A stretch of 64,000 bases of DNA from Erythrobacter sp. BLCC-B19 (GCF_028621955.1 NZ_CP117516.1:434001-498000), one strand, 5' to 3'; shown: positions 13,207-22,590, numbered from the stretch's first letter. Numbers and translations are program-made. The notes: generated from the sequence alone by a model not told the origin.

Positions 13207-13941
13207 ATGGCCGCCACCCCCGCCTCGCCCCCTCACGCGCCCCTTGCGGGGTGGGAAATTGCGCTCGCTTCTGCGCGGGTCGAGCGGTTTTCATCGCACA
13301 ATCATACGCTTGTGAATGTCGATGGCTTCCTCGAATCTCCGGAGACCGCAATCTCCGCTGCGGTTTTGCAAAAATTTGCAAAAATCACGCCGCAATATCC
13401 GGGCGAGCGTGCCCCGCTTGATCCGGGGGTGTGCCGGATGTGGCTGGCCCAGCTTGCGCCGCTGCTCGACCAGTGGTTCGGCCCCTATGGCCGCCCGTGG
13501 GAGATGCAGGCGTGGTATTCGCTCGTCACCACGCCGCCCGCCGATCTCCTCCCGATCCAGCGCCTGCCCCATGTCGACGGCACCGATCCGACCCAGATCG
13601 CGATGATGCTCTACCTCCACACCACCGGTCACGGCGGCACGGCGTTCTTCCGCCATCAGAGCACCGGGCTGGAGGCGCTGACAGCGGCCGATTTCCCGCG
13701 CTATGCCAGCGCCTTGCAGGCCGATGTCGCCAAGACCGGCCTGCCGCCCGCGGCCTACACCACCGATGGCGCGCCGCATTTCGCGCGCACCCATGTGGTG
13801 CCGGGGCACTTCAACCAGGCGGTGTTCTACCGCGGGAACATCCTGCATAGCGGGGTGATCGACAACCACACGCCACTGAGCGCCGATCCGCGCGCGGGGC
13901 GGCTGACGATCAATGCCTTCTTCCGCCCGGCGGCGGGATAG
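13207..13941 (+). CDS. DUF6445 family protein (2-oxoglutarate oxygenase-like fold)
   Basis: A 244-residue cytosolic protein. RLPHVDGTDP, HTTGHGGTAFF and FYRGNILHSGVIDN resemble the His-x-Asp...His iron-binding layout of prolyl-hydroxylase-like oxygenases and match what I know of DUF6445. Proteins of this type accompany TonB receptors and halogenase-like flavoproteins in sphingomonad sugar loci; their substrate is unknown. I chose the ATG at 13207 over a GTG at 13171 because the extra 12 residues are not conserved-looking. No strong Shine-Dalgarno is visible. The gene is followed after 23 bases by the second halogenase gene. Oddly, a perfect copy of the operator-like 16-mer lies inside its reading frame. 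Confidence 0.78.
   Translation: MAATPASPPHAPLAGWEIALASARVERFSSHNHTLVNVDGFLESPETAISAAVLQKFAKITPQYPGERAPLDPGVCRMWLAQLAPLLDQWFGPYGRPWEMQAWYSLVTTPPADLLPIQRLPHVDGTDPTQIAMMLYLHTTGHGGTAFFRHQSTGLEALTAADFPRYASALQADVAKTGLPPAAYTTDGAPHFARTHVVPGHFNQAVFYRGNILHSGVIDNHTPLSADPRAGRLTINAFFRPAAG
13366..13381. promoter_or_regulatory. Intragenic copy of the LacI-type operator
   Basis: TTGCAAAAATTTGCAA is identical to the site at 3589 in all 16 bases but lies inside the DUF6445 gene, encoding part of AVLQKFAKI. It is about 160 bases after the start codon and about 530 bases upstream of the divergent receptor start. An AT-only core in such GC-rich coding sequence is unusual. It could act as a roadblock or as a looping site for the receptor promoter. 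Confidence 0.5.
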
Positions 13942-13964
13942 CGCGCAGACAAGGGACACAGAGG

Positions 13965-15488
13965 ATGGAGCGGCCAGAAGTCAGGAAGCTGGTAATCGTC
14001 GGCGGCGGCACCGCGGGGTGGATCACGGCGGCGGCCTTTGCCCGCCTGCTGGGCGAGCGACTCAGCATCGAACTGGTCGAGAGCGAGGCGATCGGCACGG
14101 TCGGCGTGGGCGAGGCGACGATCCCGCAGATCATCCGGCTGAACGCGATCCTCGGCCTCGACGAGAACGAATTCCTGCGCGCGACCTCGGGCACCTTCAA
14201 GCTCGGGATCGAGTTCGTCGACTGGGGGCGCAAGGGCAGCCGCTATCTCCACACCTTCGGCGACACGGGGATGACCCTCGGCAATGTCGCCTTCCACCAC
14301 TATTGGCGGCGCCATGCCGGGGATGCGGGCGATCCCAAGGGGCTGTGGGATTTCTCGCTGCACCAGCTGGCGGCGGATCAGGCGCGCTTCGGCAAGCTCG
14401 ACCGGGTGGGCAACACCGCGATGACGGGGCTGGCCTATGCCTACCACTTCGACGCCAGCCGCTACGCCTTGTTCCTGCGCGCCTATGCCGAAGGGCGCGG
14501 GGTGACGCGCACCGAGGGGATCGTCGAAAGCGTCGCGCGCGATGGGGAAAGCGGAGATATCACCGCGATCACCCTCAAGGGCGGCACAGTGGTCGCGGGC
14601 GATTTCTTCATCGACTGCACGGGCTTTCGCAGCCTGCTGCTGGGCGAGACGCTGGGGGTGGGCTACGACGACTGGTCGAAATGGCTCCCCTGCGACCGCG
14701 CGCTGGCGGTGCCCTCCGAGCGGCTGCCGACCCTTGTCCCCTACACCCGCGCTACCGCGAGGGATGCCGGCTGGCAGTGGCGCATCCCGCTCCAGCACCG
14801 CACGGGCAACGGGCACGTCTATTCCTCAGGCTTTACCACCGACGACGCGGCGGCCGATGTGCTGATGGCGGGGCTCGACACCAAGGCGCTGGGCGATCCG
14901 CGGCCGATCCGCTTTACCACCGGGCGGCGGCAGGCGTTCTGGGCGCACAATTGCGTCGCCATCGGCCTTTCGAGCGGCTTTCTCGAACCGCTCGAATCGA
15001 CCTCGATCCACCTCATCCAGTCCCATGTCAGCCGGCTGATCCAGCTCTTCCCGCGCCGCGGCGAGCCTTCGGCGATGCGCGATGAATACAACCGGCGCTG
15101 CGCGGCGGAATTTGCCCAGATCCGCGACTTCCTGATCCTGCATTACCATCAGACCGCGCGCGAGGACTCGGAATTCTGGCGCTATTGCAAGCACATGGAC
15201 GTGCCCGACAGCCTCACGGCCAAGATCGCGCTGTTCGCCGCGTCAGGCAGGGTTGGGCGCGATGTCGATGATCTGTTCCGCGATGCGAGCTGGGTGCAGG
15301 TGATGCTGGGGCAAGGCGTGATGCCAGCCGATTACGACCCGATGGCCGATCAGATCGCGCCCGCGCAGCTCAATGAATTCCTTGCCAACCTCAAGACGCT
15401 GATCACCCGCGCCGTCGCCAGCCTTCCGACCCACGAGCAATATCTCGCCCGCCACTGCCCGGTCGACGAACGCCTGCTGGCTGCCTGA
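13965..15488 (+). CDS. Tryptophan-halogenase-like flavoprotein (copy 2)
   Basis: A 507-residue paralogue of the protein at 8301, of the same length. It has GGGTAG (residues 13-18) for FAD, Lys79 in [12 protein letters not shown], the [10 protein letters not shown] motif, and GFLEPLESTSIH. The two copies share most motifs word for word but differ in the rest, so they are old duplicates rather than a recent repeat. It follows the DUF6445 gene by 23 bases with an AGAGG site before the ATG and ends at a strong terminator. The reaction in the glucan context is unknown; halogenation of tryptophan is not implied. Confidence 0.88.
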   Translation: MERPEVRKLVIVGGGTAGWITAAAFARLLGERLSIELVESEAIGTVGVGEATIPQIIRLNAILGLDENEFLRATSGTFKLGIEFVDWGRKGSRYLHTFGDTGMTLGNVAFHHYWRRHAGDAGDPKGLWDFSLHQLAADQARFGKLDRVGNTAMTGLAYAYHFDASRYALFLRAYAEGRGVTRTEGIVESVARDGESGDITAITLKGGTVVAGDFFIDCTGFRSLLLGETLGVGYDDWSKWLPCDRALAVPSERLPTLVPYTRATARDAGWQWRIPLQHRTGNGHVYSSGFTTDDAAADVLMAGLDTKALGDPRPIRFTTGRRQAFWAHNCVAIGLSSGFLEPLESTSIHLIQSHVSRLIQLFPRRGEPSAMRDEYNRRCAAEFAQIRDFLILHYHQTAREDSEFWRYCKHMDVPDSLTAKIALFAASGRVGRDVDDLFRDASWVQVMLGQGVMPADYDPMADQIAPAQLNEFLANLKTLITRAVASLPTHEQYLARHCPVDERLLAA

Positions 15489-15518
15489 CGCGCGGCCTAG
15501 AGACGCGGCAAGAGAAAA

Positions 15519-15548
15519 GGGCGGCGCAAGGAAACCCTTGCGCCGCCC
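15519..15548. terminator. Strong bidirectional terminator
   Basis: A 13-base perfect stem (GGGCGGCGCAAGG / CCTTGCGCCGCCC) closes a 4-base loop. On the minus strand it is followed by TTTTCTCTT, so it ends the cytochrome c transcript, 25 bases past its stop. On the plus strand it lies 30 bases after the halogenase stop. Confidence 0.8.
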
Positions 15549-15573
15549 CGTTCACGCCCGAAGGCGGTGAAGC

Positions 15574-16071
15574 TTACTTCTTGGTGCTGGCGAGATAGGC
15601 CACCAGGTTCGCGCGATCCTGATCGCCCTTGACGCCCGGGAACGCCATCTTGGTGCCCGGCATGAAGCCCTTGGGGTCCTTGAGGTATTCGAACAGGACT
15701 TCCTCGGTCCAGGTCACGCCGCTCGCCTTGTTGGCGTCCGAATAGGCGAAGCCTGCAACCGAGCCCGACTTGCGGCCGACGACGTTGTAGAGCGACGGGC
15801 CGACGCGGTTCACGCCTTCGTCGAGGACGTGGCACGAACGGCACAGCGCGAACACCTTTTCGCCCGCAGCGACATCGGTGGTGAAGCTGGCATATTCGAC
15901 CTTGGCACCGGCGTCAGCCGCCGCAGCCGGGGTCTCGGCAGCCGCCGGTTCGGCAGCCGCGGTTTCGGTCGCAGCCGGAGCCGCCGGCTCTTCAGCCTTC
16001 TTGCCACCGCACGCCGAAAGAGTAGCGAGTGCCGCCAGCGCGGCCGCGCCCATCAGGAAATTACGCTTCAT
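15574..16071 (-). CDS. Membrane-anchored class I cytochrome c (lipoprotein)
   Basis: A 165-residue c-type cytochrome. LSACGG at residues 18-23 is a lipobox with Cys21 as the acylated residue. An Ala/Glu/Pro-rich linker (about 24-56) follows, then a mono-haem domain with CRSCH at 77-81 and the axial Met142 in PGTKMAFPG. The spacing resembles cytochrome c2/c552-type electron carriers tethered to the inner membrane, which feed terminal oxidases. The ATG at 16071 has AGAGGAC upstream; a longer frame to 16662 is not credible. The gene stands alone, with its own terminator at 15519. Confidence 0.9.
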   Translation of the reverse strand: MKRNFLMGAAALAALATLSACGGKKAEEPAAPAATETAAAEPAAAETPAAAADAGAKVEYASFTTDVAAGEKVFALCRSCHVLDEGVNRVGPSLYNVVGRKSGSVAGFAYSDANKASGVTWTEEVLFEYLKDPKGFMPGTKMAFPGVKGDQDRANLVAYLASTKK

Positions 16072-16296
16072 AGTCGTTTGTCCTCTGAACAACTTGTTCC
16101 TCCCGCATCCCAGCGGGCCATAACCGAGATTCTGGGGCGTGGAAAGCGGGACTTCATGCATTTGCGCCGCCCTCTCCCCAACTCCGCCAACCCTTCCAAC
16201 GCAGATGACCCAAAAGGGTTTCCGCCGAAATTGCCTCAGCCTGCAATGTGCGTCTGCAATGATTGCCATGACGAGACCGGACGCTATGCTTGGCGC

Positions 16297-17109
16297 ATGA
16301 TGACCTTGCCCAAGCACACCAAACTCGTCCTCGCCCTGCTGGCCTTCCTGCCGGTGTTCTTCGTGATCGCCGCCTTCGGCACCAAGCTCGGCATCTGGAG
16401 CTGGCAGTTCGGCCTGCTCACCCTGACCTTTACAGGCGGCATGATCGTGCTGGGGGTCACTGCACTTGCAGCGCTTGTCTCGCTGATCCTCGCCGCGCGG
16501 GCCAAGCCGCGCACCAATGCGCCGATCGCGGCAGCAATCCTCGGGCTTGCGGTGCCGGGCGCGGCGCTGGTGATGTTCATGAGCGCTGGCGGCAAGGCGG
16601 GCGAAAACCCGATCAGCGACATTGCCACCGACACCGGCAACCCGCCGGTCTTTTCCGCCCAAGTCATGGCCGAACGCACCAAGAGCGGGGCCAATCCGGT
16701 CAATGATTATCAGACCCCGCTTGGCCAGATCGAGCCGTACAAGGAGCGGGTCTCGGACGAGCTGAAGGTCAAGAGCCTCGCCCAGATCATCACCGCCAAG
16801 CCCGACCGCCCGGCCCCGCTGCCGCTCGGCGGCGCAGGCAAGGCGGAAGGCATCGTTGCGGTCAAGGCGGCGATGACGGCGATGGGCCTTACCGACATCC
16901 GCACCGACGAAGCCGCCGGCACGGTCGAGGGCGTGGCCGAGACCTTCTGGTTCGGTTTCAAGGACGATATCGTGGCGCGCGTCGGCGAGACGCAGATCGA
17001 CTTCCGCTCGGTCAGCCGGGTGGGCGTGAGCGACATCGGCGCCAACACCGCGCGCATCAACGATCTGCGCAACCGCACCGAAACCTTGCTGGGAACGGCT
17101 AGCCGCTAA
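16297..17109 (+). CDS. DUF1499 membrane protein
   Basis: A 270-residue protein with three hydrophobic N-terminal segments (about residues 9-30, 38-62, 72-95). A soluble C-terminal DUF1499 domain follows (about 140-265, with GTVEGVAETFWFGFKDDIVARV and IDFRSVSRVGVSDIGANTARI). DUF1499 proteins have no established function. ATG codons at 16297 and 16300 are both possible. It diverges from the cytochrome c gene across a 225-base gap in which I see no clear signal. Its last 11 bases overlap the convergent phosphatidyltransferase gene. Confidence 0.82.
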   Translation: MMTLPKHTKLVLALLAFLPVFFVIAAFGTKLGIWSWQFGLLTLTFTGGMIVLGVTALAALVSLILAARAKPRTNAPIAAAILGLAVPGAALVMFMSAGGKAGENPISDIATDTGNPPVFSAQVMAERTKSGANPVNDYQTPLGQIEPYKERVSDELKVKSLAQIITAKPDRPAPLPLGGAGKAEGIVAVKAAMTAMGLTDIRTDEAAGTVEGVAETFWFGFKDDIVARVGETQIDFRSVSRVGVSDIGANTARINDLRNRTETLLGTASR

Positions 17110-17704
17110 AGTCGCGCGCCGCCATCGCGCTGCGCTGGAACACGGTCAGCACGCACAGGCCCGCATAGGCATAGGCGATCCAGCCGAACGATGCGGGCCA
17201 CAGGCACATGGCGATGAACACGGCGATGGTCTCGGCGCCTTCGGCCAGCCCCGTGGAATAGAAGAAGCTCTTGCGCCCATGCGCCTCGGTGCTCGCCCCG
17301 CGCTTGGCGGCGATCACCGCGAAGGCGAGGAAGCTCACCCCGGTCAGCACGAAACTGGCGACCAGCACCAGCGCAGGCAGCGTGTTGGCGGGATTGAGGA
17401 TGCCGAAACCGAGCGGCACCGCGACATAAAAAGCGAAATCCGCGACAATATCGAAATAGCCGCCAAGGTCGGATGGCCCGCGCGCCCGTGCCACCGCTCC
17501 GTCGAGCCCGTCGAGCAGCCGGTTGGCGATGATCAGCGCCAGCCCCCAGCCGATGTGGCCCAGCGCAATCGCCCCCGCGCCCGTCAGCCCCAGCGCAAGC
17601 CCGGTGAAGGTCAGCGCATTGGCGGTCACGCCCGCCCGCGCCAGCGCCGCGCCTGCGCGGTTGAGCGGCGGGTCGATCAGGGGGCGCAGGCGGGCATCAA
17701 GCAT
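17099..17704 (-). CDS. CDP-alcohol phosphatidyltransferase family protein
   Basis: A 201-residue integral membrane enzyme. The family signature is intact in DGLDGAVARARGPSDLGG followed by DIVAD, supplying the metal-binding aspartates that transfer a phosphatidyl group from CDP-diacylglycerol to an alcohol. Several hydrophobic helices flank it. The acceptor alcohol (glycerol phosphate, inositol or other) cannot be deduced. It is last in a four-gene minus-strand operon, starting 6 bases after the nucleoside transporter stop. Confidence 0.88.
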   Translation of the reverse strand: MLDARLRPLIDPPLNRAGAALARAGVTANALTFTGLALGLTGAGAIALGHIGWGLALIIANRLLDGLDGAVARARGPSDLGGYFDIVADFAFYVAVPLGFGILNPANTLPALVLVASFVLTGVSFLAFAVIAAKRGASTEAHGRKSFFYSTGLAEGAETIAVFIAMCLWPASFGWIAYAYAGLCVLTVFQRSAMAARDFSG

Positions 17705-17710
17705 GGCGTC

Positions 17711-18985
17711 TCACCATGTCACCAGCCCGATCCACGCCCCCGTCATGGCGCTGGCGAGGTTGCCGCTGATCCAGCTCTTCATCCCCAGCCCCGCGGCCTC
17801 GGCCCGGCGTTCGGGGCACAGGGTGCCGATGGTCGAGACCAGCAGGCCGACGCTGGCAAGGTTCGCCACCCCGCACAGGGCATAGGTGACGATCAGCGTC
17901 GCGCGCGGCCCCAGCGTGCCTGCGGGCAGCGCGGCGAGTTCGAGATAGGCGACATATTCGTTGAGCACCGCCTTGGTGCCCATCAGTGCGCCTGCCGCCT
18001 GCGCCTCGCCCCAGGGGACGCCCAGCAGCCACATGACGGGCGCAAGCCCCCAGCCCAGCATCCGCTTGAGCGTGAGCGGTGCGCCCTCCACGGAGGGCAC
18101 CAGCGCGGCGAGCATCCCGTCGACCAGCGCCACCAGCGCGAAGACGGTGATGATCACCGCTATCACCGCAAGGAACAGCTGCATCCCGTCCATCGTGCCC
18201 TTGACGATGGCATCGATCGCGCCTTCGTAGCGAAGGCCGGGGTCTTCCTGCTCCACCTCGGTCGCACTGTCGCCCTGCGCCGGGGGCACCATCAGCCGCG
18301 CGATCAGCAGCGCGGCGGGAAGCGAGATCAGCGAGGCGGCAATCATGTGGCCGACCGCATCGGGGACGGTCGCCTTGAGGGTGGTCGCATAGAGGATCAG
18401 GATCGCGCCCGAGATGGTCGCCATCGTCAGGGTCATGATCTGGAACAGCTCGCTACGCGAGACGCGGGCGAAATAGGCGCGGGTCACCAGCGGCGCCTCG
18501 ACCACGCCGAGAAACACGCTCGCCCCGCCCGACAGGCCGACCACGCCCGACACGCCAAGGCTGCGGCGCAGCAGGAAGCTGAGGCCGTTCACCATCCAGC
18601 GCAGCACGCCCCAGTGCCACAGCAGCGCCGACAGGGCGGAAAACACGATCACCAGCGGCAGGATCTGGAAGGCGATCACCAGCGGCGGCTGCGCGCCCGG
18701 CTTCAGCGCAAAGGGCAGCTCCGCCCCGCCGAGATAGCCGAACATATAGGCCGAGCCCTTGAGCGTCGCTGCCTCAACCGCGCTCACCGCATTGTTCACG
18801 AGGCCGACCGCCTCCCACACAATGGGTACGCGCACGATCAGCAGCGCCAGCAACCCCTGCAAGGCGAGCGCGCCTGCCATCCAGCGCCAGCCGGGATGGC
18901 CCTTGCGGTTCTCGCTGATCGCCCATGCCGCCAGCATCAAGGCGGCAATGCCGATCGCGCCGCGCAACTGGTCGAACAGCTCCAT
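17711..18985 (-). CDS. Concentrative nucleoside transporter (CNT/NupC family)
   Basis: A 424-residue inner-membrane protein with a hydrophobic core throughout. The CNT signatures FGYLGG (after the first helices), GLSGGASVFLGVVEAPL, and the C-terminal GAL MGTKAVLNEYVAYLEL / ALCGVANLASVG blocks are present. The family imports nucleosides with sodium or protons. I chose the ATG at 18985 (MELFDQLRG) because the upstream in-frame sequence overlaps the neighbouring gene. It starts 4 bases after the stop of the TVP38-reductase gene. Confidence 0.9.
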   Translation of the reverse strand: MELFDQLRGAIGIAALMLAAWAISENRKGHPGWRWMAGALALQGLLALLIVRVPIVWEAVGLVNNAVSAVEAATLKGSAYMFGYLGGAELPFALKPGAQPPLVIAFQILPLVIVFSALSALLWHWGVLRWMVNGLSFLLRRSLGVSGVVGLSGGASVFLGVVEAPLVTRAYFARVSRSELFQIMTLTMATISGAILILYATTLKATVPDAVGHMIAASLISLPAALLIARLMVPPAQGDSATEVEQEDPGLRYEGAIDAIVKGTMDGMQLFLAVIAVIITVFALVALVDGMLAALVPSVEGAPLTLKRMLGWGLAPVMWLLGVPWGEAQAAGALMGTKAVLNEYVAYLELAALPAGTLGPRATLIVTYALCGVANLASVGLLVSTIGTLCPERRAEAAGLGMKSWISGNLASAMTGAWIGLVTW

Positions 18986-18989
18986 CGCG

Positions 18990-21131
18990 TCAGCCGCGCA
19001 TCCAACCGTGATAGCGCTCGACCCAGCGCAGCAGGCCTTCGGGCTTGTGCGCCTTCTTCCAGTTGCCCGCGGCAAACTTGTTGGCCTCCACCATCGTGGG
19101 ATAGGCGTGGATCGTGCCGAGGATCTTGTTGAGGCCCAGCCCGTGCTTCATCGCCAGCACATATTCGGCGAGCAATTCGCCCGCACCCGCGCCCACAATG
19201 GTCACGCCCAGCACCGTGTCCTTGCCGCCTGCCGGGGTGAGGATCTTGACGAAGCCCTTGGTCTCGCTCTCGGCGATCGCGCGGTCGAGATCGTCGAGGT
19301 CATAGCGGGTGACTTCGACCGCGATGCCCTGCTCTGCCGCCTCGCGCTCGTTAAGGCCGACGCGCGCGACTTCGGGATCGAGGAAGGTGACGGCGGGGAT
19401 CACGCGGTAATCGGCCTTGAACTTGCGGAAGGTGCCGAACAGCGCGTTGACGCTCGCATACCACGCCTGATGGCTGGCGGTGTGGGTGAACTGATACGGC
19501 CCGGCGACATCGCCTGCGGCAAAGATATTGGGGAACTTGGTGGCGAGGAATTCGTCGGTCACCACGGTCTTGGCCGTGTCCACGCCCAAATCTTCCAGCC
19601 CGAAGCCCGTCAGCCGCGCCTTGCGGCCCACCGCCACGATCAGCGCGTCAAAGGGCACGCGCACCTCCTGCCCGCCAGCCTCGGCAATCAGCGTGCGGTC
19701 TTCGATCCGCAGCGCCTTGTGCCCCGTCAGCACCCGCACGCCCGATTCTTCGAGCGCCGCCCGCGCGAGCGCGCTGACATCGTCGTCCTCGCGCGCCAGC
19801 ACCCGCGCGCCGCGCTCGATCTGCGTGACCTCACTGCCGAGCCGCGCAAAGGCCTGCGACAATTCGCACCCGATCGGCCCGCCGCCCAGCACCGCAATCC
19901 GGCGCGGGGCTTCGTCCATCTGCGCGAAGGTGGTCCACAGCGTCTCGCTGGTGACATAGCCGCTGGCCTCGATCCCCGGAATGTCGGGCACCACCGGCTC
20001 TGCGCCCGACGCGATCACGATGGAGCGCGTCGTCAGCCGCTGGGTGCCGCCATCATTGCGGGCGATTTCGACCGTCCAGGGGTCGATGATCCGCGCATAG
20101 CCCTCGACCACATCGACGCCGAGGCCGGTGTAGCGTTCGACGCTGTCGTGCGGCTCGATGGTCTTGATCGCCTCCAGCACCCGCGCCATCACCGCCTTGA
20201 GCGGCACTTGCGGAGCGGTGGCGGCAAGGCCATACTTGTCGGCATGGCGCATCTGGTGCGCGATCTTGGCGCTCTTGATGATCGCCTTGGACGGCACGCA
20301 GCCGGTGTTGAGGCAATCGCCGCCCATCTGATGCGCCTCGACCAGCGTCACCTTGGCCTTCACCGTCGCCGCGATCAGCGCCGAGACCAGCCCCGCCGAG
20401 CCTGCGCCGATCACCACCATGTTGCGATCGAACTTTGCGGGCCGCTTGAACCCGGCATAGACCCGGCGGCGCTTGATTACCCCGATGATGCCCTTGGCGA
20501 TCCACGGCACGATGCCGAGCGCCACGAAGCTGCCGATCAGCGTGGGCGACAGCAGCCCGCTGGTGCTTTCGATCCGGGCAAGCTGCGTGCCCGCATTCAC
20601 ATAGGCCGCCGTTCCCAGCAGCATCCCCAACTGGCTGACCCACACGAAGGTCAGCGTGCGGATGCGGGTGAGGCCCATCACCAGATTGACCATGAAGAAC
20701 GGGAAGGCCGGGATCATCCGCAAGCTGAACAGATAGAACGCCCCGTCACGCTCAAGCCCGGCGTTGATCGCCTTCAGCCGCTCGCCGAACCGCGCCTCGA
20801 TGCTGTCGCGCAGCACATAGCGCGAGGACAGGAAGGCCAGGGTCGCGCCGATGGTCGAGGCGAAGGAGACGATTACAGTCCCCCACAGCACCCCGAACAG
20901 CGCGCCTGCCGCCAGCGTCAGGATCGCAGCGCCCGGCAGCGATGCGCCGGTGACCGCGACATAGATCGCAAAGAACCCCGCCGCCACCGCCAGCGGATTG
21001 TCCTGCTGGATCGCGGCAGCCTGCGCAGCGACCGCCTTGATCCCCGCAATCGAGAGATATTGGCCCAGGCCAAGCGCAAAATAGGCGATGACCAGCGCGG
21101 CCAGAACGGCGATGATGGCGAGCTTTTTCAC
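18990..21131 (-). CDS. TVP38/TMEM64 membrane domain fused to a mercuric-reductase-like flavoprotein
   Basis: A 713-residue fusion. About residues 1-225 form a TVP38/TMEM64 (SNARE-associated, DedA-like) domain with several helices and the LPGAAILTLAAGALFG and RMIPAFPFFMVN blocks. From about residue 235 a pyridine nucleotide-disulphide reductase follows: FAD GAGSAG at 242-247, redox disulphide Cys273/Cys278 (GGDCLNTGCVPS), an NAD motif GGGPIGCE, and a C-terminal catalytic His-Glu pair in HAYPTMVE. The substrate is unknown; mercuric ion is not implied because the extra cysteine pair of MerA is not seen. I prefer a GTG start at 21131, with GGGATCGGGA upstream; ATG at 21161 is the alternative. It lies in an operon with another FAD enzyme. 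Confidence 0.87.
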   Translation of the reverse strand: MKKLAIIAVLAALVIAYFALGLGQYLSIAGIKAVAAQAAAIQQDNPLAVAAGFFAIYVAVTGASLPGAAILTLAAGALFGVLWGTVIVSFASTIGATLAFLSSRYVLRDSIEARFGERLKAINAGLERDGAFYLFSLRMIPAFPFFMVNLVMGLTRIRTLTFVWVSQLGMLLGTAAYVNAGTQLARIESTSGLLSPTLIGSFVALGIVPWIAKGIIGVIKRRRVYAGFKRPAKFDRNMVVIGAGSAGLVSALIAATVKAKVTLVEAHQMGGDCLNTGCVPSKAIIKSAKIAHQMRHADKYGLAATAPQVPLKAVMARVLEAIKTIEPHDSVERYTGLGVDVVEGYARIIDPWTVEIARNDGGTQRLTTRSIVIASGAEPVVPDIPGIEASGYVTSETLWTTFAQMDEAPRRIAVLGGGPIGCELSQAFARLGSEVTQIERGARVLAREDDDVSALARAALEESGVRVLTGHKALRIEDRTLIAEAGGQEVRVPFDALIVAVGRKARLTGFGLEDLGVDTAKTVVTDEFLATKFPNIFAAGDVAGPYQFTHTASHQAWYASVNALFGTFRKFKADYRVIPAVTFLDPEVARVGLNEREAAEQGIAVEVTRYDLDDLDRAIAESETKGFVKILTPAGGKDTVLGVTIVGAGAGELLAEYVLAMKHGLGLNKILGTIHAYPTMVEANKFAAGNWKKAHKPEGLLRWVERYHGWMRG

Positions 21132-21182
21132 GAGCAGTCCCGATCCCTTTTGGCAGGCCATTCGCCCCGGCACGGCGGCTGG

Positions 21183-22319
21183 TTACACTGTGCCTGTGAC
21201 AGCAGCGTATTGCGCAATCCAGCCTTTGTCGATCCGATGCTTGAGGGCAAGCACCCATGCCCCTTGCGCTGCGAGCGGGCCATAGCTGAGGATTGCAGAG
21301 CCATCGCCGGTGTTGAGCAGGTAAAGGCTGTGGCGGCGCGGGCGATAGGCACGCGCGGGGGCGCGGCCTGTCAGCACGCTGCGCAGGTTCGCAGCGAGCA
21401 CCGGCCCCGTCATCACCGCATGAACGCCCGCATGGGCGAGCGGGCGATCGCGGCGGGCAGCGACGTCGCCGACCGCGAAGATATGCGGGTGGGAGAGCGA
21501 TTGCTGGCGCGCATCGACGGCGATGAAGCCGTCAGGATCGACCGCCAGTCCGCTTGCCCGCGCCCATTGCGGCGCTGCGCTGCCGATTGCGGCGATGATG
21601 GCATCGGCAGGTTCGAGGCTCTGCCCGCCCGCCATCAACGCGCCATGCGCGAAGCGGGCTGGCCCCGCTATCTGGACAATGCCCTGCCGCACAAGCGCTG
21701 CCGCCGCGCGGCGCTGGACGCTGGCGGCAAAGCCGGGGAGCAGCCCGCCCGTGCCCGTCACCAGCCTGACGTCGGGCCGCACCGCTGCGCCGGCAAGGTT
21801 GCGAAGGGCGAAGGCCAGCTCCACGCCTGCCGCTCCGCCGCCGACCACGACCACACGGGCAAGCCCCGCACGCCGGGCCGCGACCTGATCGACAAAGGCG
21901 CCGATCGGGCGCACGTCGATGAGGCGCGGGTCATCCCCCAGCACCGCGGCGGCGCGCCCGATCCCGCCGGTATCGACACTGGCATGGTCGAAAGCGATCC
22001 GCGCGCCGCTGGCGGTCGTCACCACCCGCGCCTCGGGATCGAGCGCAGCGCAGCGGTCGGCGATCAAGGTCACATCGGCACGGGCGGCGAGCGCTGCCAG
22101 ATCGACCCGCCCTTCTCGCGGGCCGTGCTGCCCTGCCAGCCAGCCGGGCACCATTCCGGAATAGCGCAGGTGCCGGTCAGGAGTGAGCAGCAGCGTGCGC
22201 ACCCCCGGCGGCGGCCCTGCCCTTGCCCAGTCGGCCAGCACCGCAACATGGGCGTGCCCGCCGCCGACCAGCAGCAGCGTTCGGGTGTCGGTTGCATTTT
22301 CTGCGCTGCGCGGTGCCAT
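21183..22319 (-). CDS. FAD-dependent NADH-dehydrogenase-like oxidoreductase
   Basis: A 378-residue protein with an N-terminal dinucleotide-binding motif LLVGGGHAHV, a second one, VVVGGGAAGVELA, in the middle, and the terminal FAD block HPHIFAVGDVAARRDRP. The GGHAHV start resembles the flavoprotein domain that precedes SelD in some organisms and type II NADH dehydrogenases. No SelD domain is attached. The electron acceptor is unknown. It is the first gene of the minus-strand operon with the TVP38-reductase fusion, nucleoside transporter and phosphatidyltransferase. The 271-base gap upstream contains an inverted pair TTGCA/TGCAA near 22504-22518 but no clear promoter. Confidence 0.85.
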   Translation of the reverse strand: MAPRSAENATDTRTLLLVGGGHAHVAVLADWARAGPPPGVRTLLLTPDRHLRYSGMVPGWLAGQHGPREGRVDLAALAARADVTLIADRCAALDPEARVVTTASGARIAFDHASVDTGGIGRAAAVLGDDPRLIDVRPIGAFVDQVAARRAGLARVVVVGGGAAGVELAFALRNLAGAAVRPDVRLVTGTGGLLPGFAASVQRRAAAALVRQGIVQIAGPARFAHGALMAGGQSLEPADAIIAAIGSAAPQWARASGLAVDPDGFIAVDARQQSLSHPHIFAVGDVAARRDRPLAHAGVHAVMTGPVLAANLRSVLTGRAPARAYRPRRHSLYLLNTGDGSAILSYGPLAAQGAWVLALKHRIDKGWIAQYAAVTGTV

Positions 22320-22590
22320 GGGAGGCGCATCATCGCGGTTGGTTCAGCTATCCGCAAGCTTTGCGCGCTAACGGGGCTGCAACACGACATTGCCTCGCAA
22401 TAGCTTCTGATAGCTATGCATCTTCAAGAAGTTGCAGGTATTCTTCCGGCGCTGGAACCGCAGGGCCGCTGGATGATTAATCGCTTGCGGCGCGGCAATG
22501 TTGCACACAATGCAAAGCGGCTCCCACCTCCGGCATCCGGCCGAAGGGGGCGAACCGCGCAAACACAGGTTTGGCAACGGAAAGGCTGTC

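Noticed and set aside
15829..16296. Upstream extension of the DUF1499 gene through the cytochrome c gene
   Set aside because: It would overlap the cytochrome gene antisense and destroy the natural membrane-protein start at 16297.
18990..21131. Mercury-resistance mercuric reductase
   Set aside because: The N-terminal heavy-metal domain and terminal cysteine pair of MerA are missing, and no other mer genes are nearby.
18759..22403. 1214-codon open frame on the plus strand
   Set aside because: It runs antisense across three well-supported genes, is rich in Arg/His/Gln as expected for a shadow of GC-rich coding sequence, and has no domain I can recognise.
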